DNA of 60,000 bases from Bolinopsis microptera (Eukaryota; Ctenophora; Tentaculata; Lobata; Bolinopsidae): NCBI RefSeq assembly GCF_026151205.1, contig NC_087075.1:2580359-2640358 (forward strand). The letters run 5' to 3'. Position 1 is the stretch's first letter. Every line of letters begins with the position of its first letter. A model generated the notes under the pieces. That model was not told where the DNA came from. It searched no databases and saw nothing but the letters and a program-made list of their open reading frames with translations. The position numbers and the translations under genes are program-made. Positions 31,740 to 43,400 of this stretch are shown here, one piece after another.

Positions 31740-32606
31740 ATGCTGATGGCACACAATCATGTCAGTATTTAATAGTTAACATACATCGGAATTCGGAGAC
31801 CAGTTACAAGATCTAAGATTGTGAACATTAAGCGGGGGGGGGGGGGGGGGGGGGGGGGGATCAGGTACCAAGTGCCGTACGTGACGTCGACTAAGTGCAA
31901 CTTTGGAATTTACAAAAAAGACCCACCCACCCCCTTCGCGGTACTAACTTTTTTTTTTCGGATAATATTTAGGACACCCACCCCTTTTGCGGTACTAACT
32001 GTTGAGAAATCACGGTACTGACTGTGTTTTGGTATATAAAATAAGATACCCACCCATAAATTGCTTTAAACAGCTCATTAATTTTAAACATTGGGAAATG
32101 GACAAAGTCTACCCACTATTTAATAGGGGTTTTGTTTTCAATGCAGTCGAATTAAATAAAAAGTTACAAAAAAAGGAAACAAAATAAAAAACCCAAAAAA
32201 AAAGGAAAAAAACCTCAAATCCCAAAAAAAACCCATTCCCAAAATTGAAATTTGAGGTAAAATGGATTTTTTGGGGTTGGACACCCCCTTAGTACCTTGT
32301 ACTAACTGATTTTCTGGGAAATGAGCAGCAGACCCACCACTTAGTACAAAAGTACTAACTGTGTTTTGGAAGAAAATATGACCCACCCCCCGCATTAAGT
32401 AAAAGTATATTGAAGGCCGCTCTGGAAGACGTGGAATAACCGGGTGGAAACGTGGATCCTTCAAGATCGACTAAATCCCAGAAGTCACAACAGAAAGTTT
32501 CTGTTGTGTCTTCCGTTCTGATTCAGAACAATTTACCTGCCATTACCGTCTTACCGACGTTAATCATGCCAGCACACATTGTGTAGTCTATATATATTAT
32601 AAACCT
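31740..32606. other. Poly-G run and degenerate GGTACTAACT repeat region
   Basis: A run of 26 G at 31834-31859. Then about five degenerate units pairing a C-rich block (GACCCACCCACC, GACACCCACCCC) with a GTACTAACTG-type block at about 31885, 31943, 31993, 32300 and 32360. At 32488-32508 lies the palindrome ACAACAGAAAGTTTCTGTTGT. No coding sequence seen. Confidence 0.5.
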
Positions 32607-33078
32607 GTACTTTTAAAAGTACATTTTTCGTGAAACCTGTCTTTTTAAAAGTACAATATTCGAAGATAATGCACTTTTAAAAGTACGTACTTTTAAAAGT
32701 ACATCATTGTCTAGAATGATGTACTTTTGAAAGTACACCCAATTAACATCTCAATTAGAGGCAATTTATGATTTTTATGTCGCCCCACATTAATGCCTAT
32801 TTATTGCACAATCGTTTAGGCAATATTAAAAAAACAAATTTGGGATCCATCAAAGTTGGAGAATTGGCTGGTGGTACCGAGAATTTACCATTTTTCAAAG
32901 TACCATTTTTGACCACCTTTGCCAACATCCTATAAATTTCTTGCTTTTTTTAACCATCTGGCCAGGGTGTTAAAATCATCAGCAGACCTTTTCTAACCTA
33001 ATGCAAAAAACTGTATCAAAAAATATTTGTCACGAGACAAGTTAGGTCACTGTTTATGAACCGTACTTTTAAAAGTAC
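32607..33078. repeat. Cluster of 16-bp palindromes, right side
   Basis: GTACTTTTAAAAGTAC at 32607-32622, 32687-32702 and 33063-33078, plus one-base variants at 32639-32654, 32671-32686 and 32721-32736. The same motif brackets the minisatellite on its left (29927-30078). 32671 and 32687 copies are directly adjacent. Confidence 0.9.
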
Positions 33079-33091
33079 CGTGGAAGAATAT

Positions 33092-33380
33092 GGGTTAGGG
33101 TTGGAGTCTTACGCCGTAGAGTCCCGGACTGGCCGGACCCATAAGTAACATATAATTATAAATATATTTGTAGTTGTACCGAAACCCAAAATTGGGAAGA
33201 GCGTACCATCGCCAGGGTCTCATTTTTGGATGTTTATTTTAATTGAAAGTACGATATTTTTGAAGATCGAATAAGTACATATCTCTATTTTTATTTAGTC
33301 TGGCGGAGACAAAAAGAAATACACTAATTTTAGGTAAAAATTATATAAAAATTGATTGAGGATCTTTGAAATGGAAAGTA
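33092..33380. repeat. Partial fourth unit of the hairpin satellite
   Basis: Starts inside the hairpin loop (GGGTTAGGGTTGGAGTCTTA) and continues as in 28681-29786 through TTGATTGAGGATCTTTGAAA. Lacks the left hairpin arm. Separated from the main array by about 3.3 kb that includes the minisatellite. Confidence 0.9.
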
Positions 33381-34551
33381 CATATATAAGGAGAGCCTAT
33401 ACTTTTGACAATGAAAGATCAATAATATTATGATTATAAACATTAATGATAAATGGGTACTTCCATACGAGTGTTTGATCTGTATAACTAATTAGTTAGA
33501 ACTTTCATACCTATGGACAGTTTCACGACATAAACAACGCGTTTAAATTTAACTTTAATTTGGCCTTTCTTTTTTGTGTTAAACGTAAATAATTAAAAAC
33601 ATTTTTCAAGAATTTTAACTTAATTTTTCTAAAGCTCCTTTCTAACTCACAATAAGCAGTTTAAATCGGAAATCTGATTTTTCGGTCTAAAACGTTACGA
33701 ATAAATGTATCAAAATTTACAAAAAATAAGTTTGACTCTAGAACAAGCCATTACATTATATGGGGTCGTTCACATTTTACGTAATCAGCCAAGGGAGGGG
33801 ATTTCTAAATGATGACGCTAGTGTAATTTGGACACAATAGCTATGTGTAAAACTGATTACGGAGGGGGGAGGGGGGGGGGGGGGGGAACGACCCATTAAA
33901 TTATATTGAACCCGACAAATTAAGGAAGTGTAAACAGTACACCAGGTCATGGGCGTCTTGGGAAAAATTTTCCCAGGGAAAATTGCAATCAATTCAGTTT
34001 TTTGCAAATACTATTATTTTAAGGAGATAATTCTAGTTGGAAACCTTAGTAAGTTCATCGTTCAGGCAAAGGCTTAAAGACGGTATAATCCCGACTTAAG
34101 AATATTTAAAAAACTCATAGTAATAAAACTTGCAACAATTGTTTTCTTTCTATTCCTAGATAAAGAAATGTGCTATTTCTTACGAACCTAAAGTTGGAAA
34201 TATCCCTGTGGCAACTCATAATTAAGTTAAGTTAAACAAATACAATCACAATCCTGTTACCAATTTGAAAAAAGTTACAAATAATTAACAATAAACAATG
34301 AAATAGGTACACTCTAGAAGATGCTTTGACTCATATCTACCTGTTTTCAGAACAGTTTCCAATTCACTAACTTTGCCCAATTCAAATGGTAGATACAATT
34401 GATTCAAAGCAGTGCTTGGTAATAAAAGTTGTATACATACTGTTAAATAACCTAAAACAACACTATATACCAGTATCAGTCATAGGACCTCATTTTAAAG
34501 TGAGCCATAACCTAAAATTGTACCAAAAAAACAAAATCTAAAAATACCAGA
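33381..34551. other. Intergenic / cadherin 3' side, with one MITE
   Basis: A+T-rich and without exons. The 3' UTR of the - strand cadherin should begin below 34552; I did not find an unambiguous polyadenylation signal. Confidence 0.4.
33762..33894. mobile_element. Short MITE with GGGTCGTTC termini
   Basis: Left end GGGGTCGTTCACATTTTACG, right end GGGGGGAACGACCC; inner TTTTACGTAATCA pairs partly with TGATTACGG. About 133 bp, with 16 consecutive G inside the right arm (33871-33886). No coding capacity. Confidence 0.6.
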
Positions 34552-37420
34552 CTACACATAGCTATCATTGAGTTTCTGGAACCGAACTTGTCTTTTATCA
34601 TTTAAATTTACTTTTTGTCCTGGAAGACTCTGTAAGGAGCTAGCAGGGTTTTTAACTTTAAACAAGCTATCGTCGCTCGACATCCAAGAGTCCTTTCTCA
34701 GTTCCAGCTCTTTTTTAAGAAAGTTAATTTCACTGGTGGGCGGCGTGGAACCAAGTCCACTAGCTACACCCGACTCGTTGCTATGGCAACGGTTATCGTG
34801 ACATTGTTTATTGGAACAAGCGGGCGACAAATCATAACTACTCCCCAAATCTGACCGAGAAGTGACTTGCTGTGAATCAGGTAGCAAAGTCTCGGGTATT
34901 CTAGAACTGATGGAAGGATTAAAATTCAAACACTCTTTGGAGCTGAAGGTGGGAATGTTTGGGGGAGGAGGCGGAGGGAGGGACTCCCTGGACAACTTCG
35001 TCTTATGGTTGTTATCAGCAAAGAAACTGGTAGATATGATTTCTTGGCTGTACTCTCGTTCAGGTATAGAAGGACAGTAACTGCCGCATTCCACATATTT
35101 GTAGTTGTTGCTGCACGTGGATTTGGGGGGTCTGGAGAGGAGCGTATCGGAGGAGAGTCCCATCATTTCACCTCCCCCTAGACTCATTAGGTTCTCAGAG
35201 GATTTCATGGGAGCAGGACCGGGTGCGGGTGGTGGGTCGTACTTCCTGGGGAGGGACATTCCATTAGTGGACATACATTGTGTGTACATTGTGTACATTG
35301 TATACACTATACATTGTATGTAACAGTAATGGTGTATGTGACAAATTCGTGCAGTCTGTAATTTTGTTTTGATGAATAGTCTTAAGTTTTGATAATTGAA
35401 GTAGATAGTTACAAACGTAGAGATTAAGCTAACCTGTCTATTTGCGTTAAATTCCTGTACTTAGATTTCCTGTCTCTGTGGTATTTGATGAAACACACTA
35501 GGACAACTGTTGAGAAGAGGAAAGCAGCAGCGAAGAATACGATCAGATACTTGGCTTTGCGGGAGATGGCATCATTCGATAAAACCTGAATATGAACATG
35601 GATAACTAACTCATAACTATCACCCATATTTACAAGTTATTAGTTCAGTTATTAGAACCAACGTTTACACACTTTTCAACCGTAGTATATCAAGGATCTG
35701 CAGATAAATAAATAATGAATAAAAGTGAAGAGTTACCTGCTGAAGAATGTCGACCACCTGACCAGTACTCAAAACCTCGACAGTAACAAGAGCAGAGGAG
35801 TTTAGTGAGGGCACACCGCGGTCTCGACACAGCACCTGAAGAACAGGAGTTGTTAGCTAACCATAGTTGTTATTGGGGACGATTGTTAACTTATATGGTT
35901 ACTACAGGCCACAGTTGTTATCTAATACAGTTGTTATTCATGCCAGTGTAATTGATTATTGGCTGTAGGACTAGCTGAAGGGCGAGTGTATACCTTAAGA
36001 TTATACTGCTCCTGAAGATCTGCTCTGTTTGCAAACACCACAGCAGTTCTGATCTCTCCTGTCTTCAAGTCCACCCTGTAATAATTTCATATTATCACAT
36101 GATAATTTCATATTATCACAAAATATCACACAATATATTTTAAATTTGGCTCAAATTTAGCTCCCTAATTTAGCTCAAAATACTGTCGAATTCAATCAGT
36201 TTCTCAATTGCACTAAAAGTTGTCTTACTCGAACAGATGGCTGTTGACTGTGGGTTGTAATGTGTAGTAAACATCTCCATTTCTCCCGCTGTCTGCATCA
36301 GTAGCCATGGCAACCCCCACAGCTGCATTATCAAGAGAAGAGTCTAGAAGGTTGAAGTGGAAGTGAGACTGGACAAAGAGTGGTGAATTATCATTAACAT
36401 CCAAAACACTGATTCTAACAGGAGTCTCCTGATAGAAGTTAGGAGTCACTTTATTGAACGCTCGGACAGTGAACTGGTAACTGGTTCTTGTCTCGAAATC
36501 TAATTCTTCCGTTAGATATATGGTCCCTGTGTAGGAGTCCAGGTTGAAGGGCAGGTCTGATTCTCCGTGTACTATCAGGTACTGTACTAAACCTAGGGAG
36601 GAGGAGGTTTATTTAGTGACTCGCTTAAATAAATAAATAACTGAATATAACATAAATGTAAGGTCACGTTGTGTTCTTCCTTGTGTTCTTCCTTAAATTC
36701 GAAATTTGTATTCTTCACGTCGAAATATATTTCAAGTTTCATCAGGAGAATTTTTCTAAACGTACCATTTATTCCGTAATCGAGATCACTAGCAGTGATC
36801 TGCGCCACAACTACTCCTTCATCAAGATTCTCGTTGACAGAGAAATGGTAGCTAGTAGCAGAAAACTGGGCCTTATTGTCGTTAACATCAGTTACTGTAA
36901 CCTGCAGAATGAACACCATGAAGTTTGAGTTTGTTTTAGTTTCATTAGTTATATAAATCTGAAAATTTGGTGCCACATGAATAAAACAAAAAATAATTTT
37001 CATATCCTCTGCGGAACTAACCTGAATAGCAGCCATCCCCTGTCTCCCCAACTCATCAGTAGCTTCCACCACAAAGTTGTAGAAATCCTCAGTTTCTCTG
37101 TCCAGAGTAGACTTGCTGGTAATTCGGCCAGAGTCCTCGCCGATAGTAAAGCTGTCGTGTACTTGCTGTGTTAACTTACTGATCGTGTACTTTATTGAAC
37201 CTGAGTAGACATTGAGATTATCACTTTTAGTTCGGGTGTATTTGAGGGTATCAGGTAACATCGTTTAAGGCAGATCCCCGGGTGTACGGACAATGTTGTT
37301 TAAATGTTGTTTAAAATCAAGAGGAGTCGTACCTGAGTAGTCGGGATCAGGAGATCTGGCGAATACGGTGGTTATCACGTGTCCAACTTCTAGAGACTCA
37401 GCTACATCTATACTGTACTC
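34552..37420 (-). other. Cadherin exons 19-26 (EC8-EC10, TM, cytoplasmic tail)
   Basis: Exons: 37333-37420, 37022-37200 (EC8, STLDRETEDFYNFVVEATDE), 36766-36901 (TDVNDNKAQF), 36229-36592 (EC9 end LDVNDNSPLF, start of EC10), 35994-36075, 35737-35835 (VLCRDRGVPSLNSSALVTVE), 35434-35585 (TM: YLIVFFAAAFLFSTVVLVCF), 34552-35245 (tail, one 694-nt exon ending LNDSYV and stop). End phases 1,0,1,2,0,0,2. The tail has a PPPAPGPAP stretch, a PPPPPP run and many Ser; these are possible SH3/WW/EVH1 ligands by inference. The last residues DSYV could be a PDZ ligand (S/T-x-V type would need SYV: Ser at -2, Val at 0, which fits class I). Confidence 0.9.
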
Positions 37421-40400
37421 CTGGAGGAACAAAGGGTTTTACTTCTCGTAACATTAAACAACGTCAATCCTCAGTAGGATTATTATTTAATAAACAGCTC
37501 AAAAGCTCGTCCGATGCTCAAGATTCTTGAAGTTTCAACATTCCTAAAATTCCAAATTAATCTCTTACAAACCTGGCTGGTAAATATAGGTTTGAGGTCG
37601 ATAGTGCTGAGACTGCCGATAAGCACCAGTATATTGCAGACACTGCTCTGTTGAGGACTGCCTCCGTCTACTGCTTGTACTATTAGCCGCTCTGTTACGT
37701 TTGTAAGACCTGTAGAGAGGGTTAGAGTCAGAGCGGGTACAGTAACATTTCTAATATATATTGGGGGCAACATACTTTTGTTTAAATATCCGACTGTCAT
37801 TACTAATAGAGGTTCGAGCAACATCTAGGAGTACACTTGAGAGTACATCAGAGTACATTTAGAAGTACATAAGAGTTATAAATTGTCTGTTAGAATAGGT
37901 ATAACGAGCATCCAACATAGGCTTGGTTGCATTTGAAAGTTGCTCTAACAGTCAAAATAAGTTGTCCTGAAATGTAATTTTTTGACGATCTGGTAGTGGT
38001 ACCGTTAAAATTCATGCGAGATTTTTAGATTTTGTGCAAAATTTGCTCAATGATGTACCCTCTGAGATATAAAGTTGGGGGTGCCAGCTTTGACCTGAAA
38101 ATACCACTTAGTCTCACTGTACCTTGATATTGTCATCAAGTACTGTGTTCGACAGGAGATCAAAATCACAATACAAACTCTTTTCAAGCTCATTCAGTGA
38201 TACTTTTCGTATTAATTAATAGATTCCAATACAATTAGTAGATAATTACCTCGTAGTGACACAGCAGTTCTGATAAAACCAGTTTTGGGCTCAATGGCAA
38301 ACATCTCGGCTCCCTGGAGAATACTGTAGGAAACCACTCCGTTTAGACCGGCATCTACATCAAACGCTGATACTCTGATAAAAATACGGGGGTTAATAAC
38401 ACTATAACAAGAAGGTAATTGTAAAGCGGGAATAAAATAAGATTAAGAGAGAGAAACTAGAAAGTAAAAGTGAAAGAAGCAGAAAATATGATTAGACTGA
38501 CCTAGTGACGAGGGTGCCGGGGAGGACAGTGTGGAGGAGACTAGCTCTATAGGTGGCTTGAGAGAACTGGGGACTGTTGTCGTTCAGATCTCTTATCAAT
38601 ACCTGGGGTCAGATTAGAGGGTAGAACCGAAAATAAACTACTTGAAAGTTGGAGTTACAATGAAAATTGAATATCTTCATAGTGTTTTGAACAGCTAATC
38701 GGAATAATCGGGTCACACAAGAGTGAAGCTGACCTCGACAGAAGTAACGCCCCGTCGTCCACCATGGTCGTGAGCCTCAACCACCAGGTTATAACTCTTC
38801 TGCTGCTCGTAATCCAGATCAGCTGAGGTTGTAATAACACCCGTACTCCTGAAACATTAACACTGTTTAGAGGTCGTTTTAAAATTTAAAGTATCAAAAT
38901 TAGCTAGATTAGGGTATCGGGCAATGCACCGGTAAATACTCATCAGTATTGAGGAAGAGACTAAAAATGTTTGACAAATTATTTTCAAACTAACGGATCA
39001 ATAGCGAAGACGCTCCTAGCTGCACTGTAGTAATCCTTGATGGAGTAAGTGAGGGGGGCTAGACCGCCAGCGTCAGCGTCAGTAGCATGAACTGTCAGAA
39101 CCTCCGAACCAATCATAGCGTCCTCTCTCACCAGGGTCGTGTAGTGTCGCTGTGCAAACTGATAAGGAAAATGGTCAAGTAAAAATATGTGTGTTCTAGA
39201 ATTCTAGATACAAATTTGTAGACTCTAAAATGAACCGCGCCCAGGAAAAGGCATTATCTCATTGATCACAATATGTAACAGTATCGCAGAAGCTTTGAGA
39301 TAAGAAGTAGCCGATCAATTGAATGAGAGGAGAATATAACGACAAATTTCCCGGGATCCCTAATTAATATCATGAATAATTTAGACAAAAGACTGCCGAA
39401 ACCCGGGATCGAACCAGGGACATTTAGAACTTCAGTCTAACGCTCTCCCAGCTGAGCTATTTCGGCTACGAGATATATGAGGCCGGCTTGAAGTCGATTT
39501 CAGAAACAAGTGGACATAGAAAGAAGTTTCAACCTCATTAAATATTAATAGTGTACACACCGATACAAAGGTAGGATTCCATTGATCTGGTACCAACATC
39601 CGAGTGGACTTGGTAATGAAAAATTATCCAATTAATTCGGTATAATCATTACATTGCTTACTCTTATCAATAACACTTTCGGGCAAAAGCTTGCCGAAAC
39701 CCGGGATCGAACCAGGGACATTTAGATCTTCAGTCTAACGCTCTCCCAGCTGAGCTATTTCGGCTATGGTATAAAAGGGGCCGGCGTGACGTCGATTTCA
39801 GAAAGCAATTTACAACAGAAGTGTACAATATAGCTTTTCATTTCATCTAGAAGGGAAACAAACTCTTCATATTATAGAGCTAGGGTGTGGACTAGGTACA
39901 CCTGGTTAAAACTTTTCCATCCCATTACGTCATAATACTCAATAAATGTAATAGATTTGTAGTGCTCAGTGCTGTAATTAGTGTACCTCATATATGATAC
40001 CAGCAACAAAAGAGTAATCGAAAGAGTAACAAAAAAAACCATATTTGATTAATAAAAGTTGGGAATTCTGAATTCTCTTGTATTGTGGGTTTACCAATAA
40101 ACTCTAAACTACCTAAGCAGTAAGACCCTTTCGAATGCTCGATGATCCATTGATCACGTATCATAGAGCTGCGTTAACTTGGAAGCAGTAATTGACCGTT
40201 GAATAAAATTAGAATGAATTTAACATAATATAACTGTGGGAGATAAAAGCTTGCCGAAACCCGGGATCGAACCAGGGACATTTAGATCTTCAGTCTAACG
40301 CTCTCCCAACTGAGCTATTTCGGCTACATTGTACTTGCATTTTCTTCAATTATATTCATATGGTGGCGCTATTTCGGCTACATTGTACTTGCATTTTCTT

Positions 40401-43400
40401 CAATTATATTCATATGGTGGCGCGCTAATTTGTTAACTGAGCTATTTCGGCTACATTACAATTGCATTTTCTTCAACTATATTCATATGGTGGCGCTATT
40501 TCGGCTACATTGTACTTGCATTTTCTTCAATTATATTCATATGGTGGCGCGCTAATTTGTTAACTGAGCTATTTCGGCTACATTGTACTTGCATTTTCTT
40601 TGATTATATTCATATGGTGGCGCTATTTCGGCTACATTGTACTTGCATTTTCTTTGATTATATTCATATGGTGGCGCTATTTCGGCTACATTGTACTTGC
40701 ATTTTCTTTGATTATATTCATATGGTGGCGCGCTAATTTGTTAACTGAGCTATTTCGGCTACATTATGTTCGCATTTTCTTCAATTATATTCATATGGTG
40801 GCGCGCTAATTTGTTAACTGAGCTATTTCGGCTACATTAAACTTGCATTTTATTTATTCATGTGGTGGCGCGCTAATTTGTTAACTGAGCTATTTCGGCT
40901 ACATTACAGTCGCATTTTCTTCAAATATAATCATATGGTGGCGCGCTAATTTGTACATCCGCCATGTGTCAATACAATATATATATAGTTGTTCTATTTC
41001 CATTGAAATCATCTCCCACGTGGTGTAGGGGCTAGCATCTGTGGCTTTCACCCACAAGACCCGGGTTCGATTCCCGGCGTGGGAACGTGTTTTGATATTT
41101 CTTGCAATTTATTTTGTGACCAAATAGATATTTGACTTTATGGAGTGAGAGTTCAATTACAATCTAATGACTCTCATTAAATACAGTGGCCAATGAGTTT
41201 TCAAAAAGAGAGCAAGTATTGCGTAATAATTGGTAGCATACTGAGAACAGCGACAAACACTTTCTAGTGATGTCTTTTTGAGAGAGCATTGCACTAACGA
41301 GGCTACATATTGCGATGAGAACAAACACTTCATAGCATAAGTGGGTGTAGCATTAGTGTAGTAATCTGAAGCACAATAGTCGTACTCTTTTGGAGAACCT
41401 TGCCGGTTATGTCATCGATCTGTTATAATTAATGCTATTGAATTTAAATTTGCTCTATTCTAGAACTTTATATCTCCCACGTGGTGTAGGGGCTAGCATC
41501 TGTGGCTTTCACCCACAAGACCCGGGTTCGATTCCCGGCGTGGGAACGTGTTTTGTCAATCCCACAATTTATTTTACAATTACATGATTTTCCAGAGAAA
41601 GAATAGAATGAACACTTATTACATATCAGTGGATGATGACTTCAAAAGGGAAAGCCTAAATTAAGTAACAATGGACACCTAGATGACAAGTCTACAGCCG
41701 TTAAAGCGTTATGTCATCGATATAGCTTCAGCCTTTGTCCGATGATTTTTAGAAATTCTTCCAGCCAAACCTTTTCTCCAAATCTCCCACGTGGTGTAGG
41801 GGCTAGCATCTGTGGCTTTCACCCACAAGACCCGGGTTCGATTCCCGGCGTGGGAACGTGTTTTGATAATTTTCAAAATCATAAAGTTTTTCAGAGAATG
41901 ACTACAACGTACAATCTATGAAATAAATTATACATACATATCAATAGATAATGACTTTCAAAAGAGGAGAGCATACATAAACGTATCGACCAATCTTTGG
42001 TGGCATTCTGGGTAAAGTGACAAAAACTGTGTAGTTACTATATACTAGGTATGTAGCTCCGAAACTACATAGCACTGTGTAGGTTTAGAACTTTAATAAA
42101 TTATCACGTGAATACATAAATCTGAGCCAAAAGTAATGGTATTTTATCTGTCAAATATTAAGCACAACTAGATATCATATCGCGTTATTTCATTATTAAA
42201 GCTATTTTCGATGATTTTGAGTTTATGAATTCTTTCAGCTAAACTTTATATTGTTATCTCCCACGTGGTGTAGGGGCTAGCATCTGTGGCTTTCACCCAC
42301 AAGACCCGGGTTCGATTCCCGGCGTGGGAACGTGTTTTGCCAATCCCACAATTTATTTTACAATGATTTTTCAGAGAAATGATGTAATGTACAATTGATG
42401 ACACCAATTATCTATCAGTGGATAATGACTTTCAATTTCAGAAGAGTACAGCATAAATTATTTAATCCTCGATACTTATCATATAGCTAATAGCAGCGAA
42501 TAATGTGGACTGTGGAGTTATGTAACCCTGAAGCTGATGTGTAGATAACGTATTTTGAAGAGAATGTAATAACTAATCGCGTGAATGTTAAAATCTGAAG
42601 CTAAATAAGTGTTATTTTCTCTTTCCAATAATAGTTCGGACACCTAGATGACAACTGACAAGTCCATGGTCATTATTTCATCGATGAAGCTACATATATC
42701 CGATGCTTTTCAATTTAGAAATTCTTCCAACTAAACCCTCCAACAATATCTCCCACGTGGTGTAGGGGCTAGCATCTGTGGCTTTCACCCACAAGACCCG
42801 GGTTCGATTCCCGGCGTGGGAACGTGTTTTGATAACTTTAATCGCGCTCGAAAACTAATAATTCAAGTTCAACTGCAACTTTAAAAAAGCAACTACCAAA
42901 ACTTACCCTGGGATCGTTGTCGTTGTAATCGATAATATCGACAATGACAGTACATCTCGACCTTAGGGTAGGATTGCCTCCATCTTGTGCCTCGACAGTG
43001 AGTTTTACAGACTCTCTAGCTTCACGATCTATCTGAGAGCCTGTACTGATCACACCAGTCTTTGAGTTGATGGAGAAACTGAAATTATAGTCGGTGAAAT
43101 CACACTGAATTCATTATACTGTGTGAAATCTTTATCAATTATTGCGATTTACGAAAAGTCTCAATAACATTGGTAATTACGAAGAGTTTTGTCACAATTC
43201 CAAGAGGACAGGTCTTTGTGAATAGCCAATAGCCATTGATGATTATTGAAAATGCACTGCCATATAAGGCCCAATCGATTTATCACAGTGAATGTTGAAT
43301 TTCACAAAGAATGTTCCCTGGCACACGATAATAATAACCTGTGGTTTGACACGCCGTGTAAATATAATAGCGCGTTGACAAGAGGTTTAAATACACTGCT

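Noticed and set aside
30088-31752. A 554-codon open frame on the - strand (Leu/Ser-rich repeats)
   Set aside because: It is the complement of a 39-bp tandem repeat that happens to lack stops on this strand. Low-complexity SATLFCSSR-type repeats switch pattern at the 7-bp insertion, and there is no start or splice context that suggests a gene.
31834-31859. Run of 26 G as a G-quadruplex regulatory element
   Set aside because: Kept only as a sequence note. Homopolymers of this length are also common assembly or slippage products, so I do not assign a function.
40325-42822. Regularly spaced repeats that might look like a CRISPR array
   Set aside because: The repeats are tRNA genes and a tRNA-derived minisatellite in an animal intron; there are no cas genes and the spacers are long and irregular.
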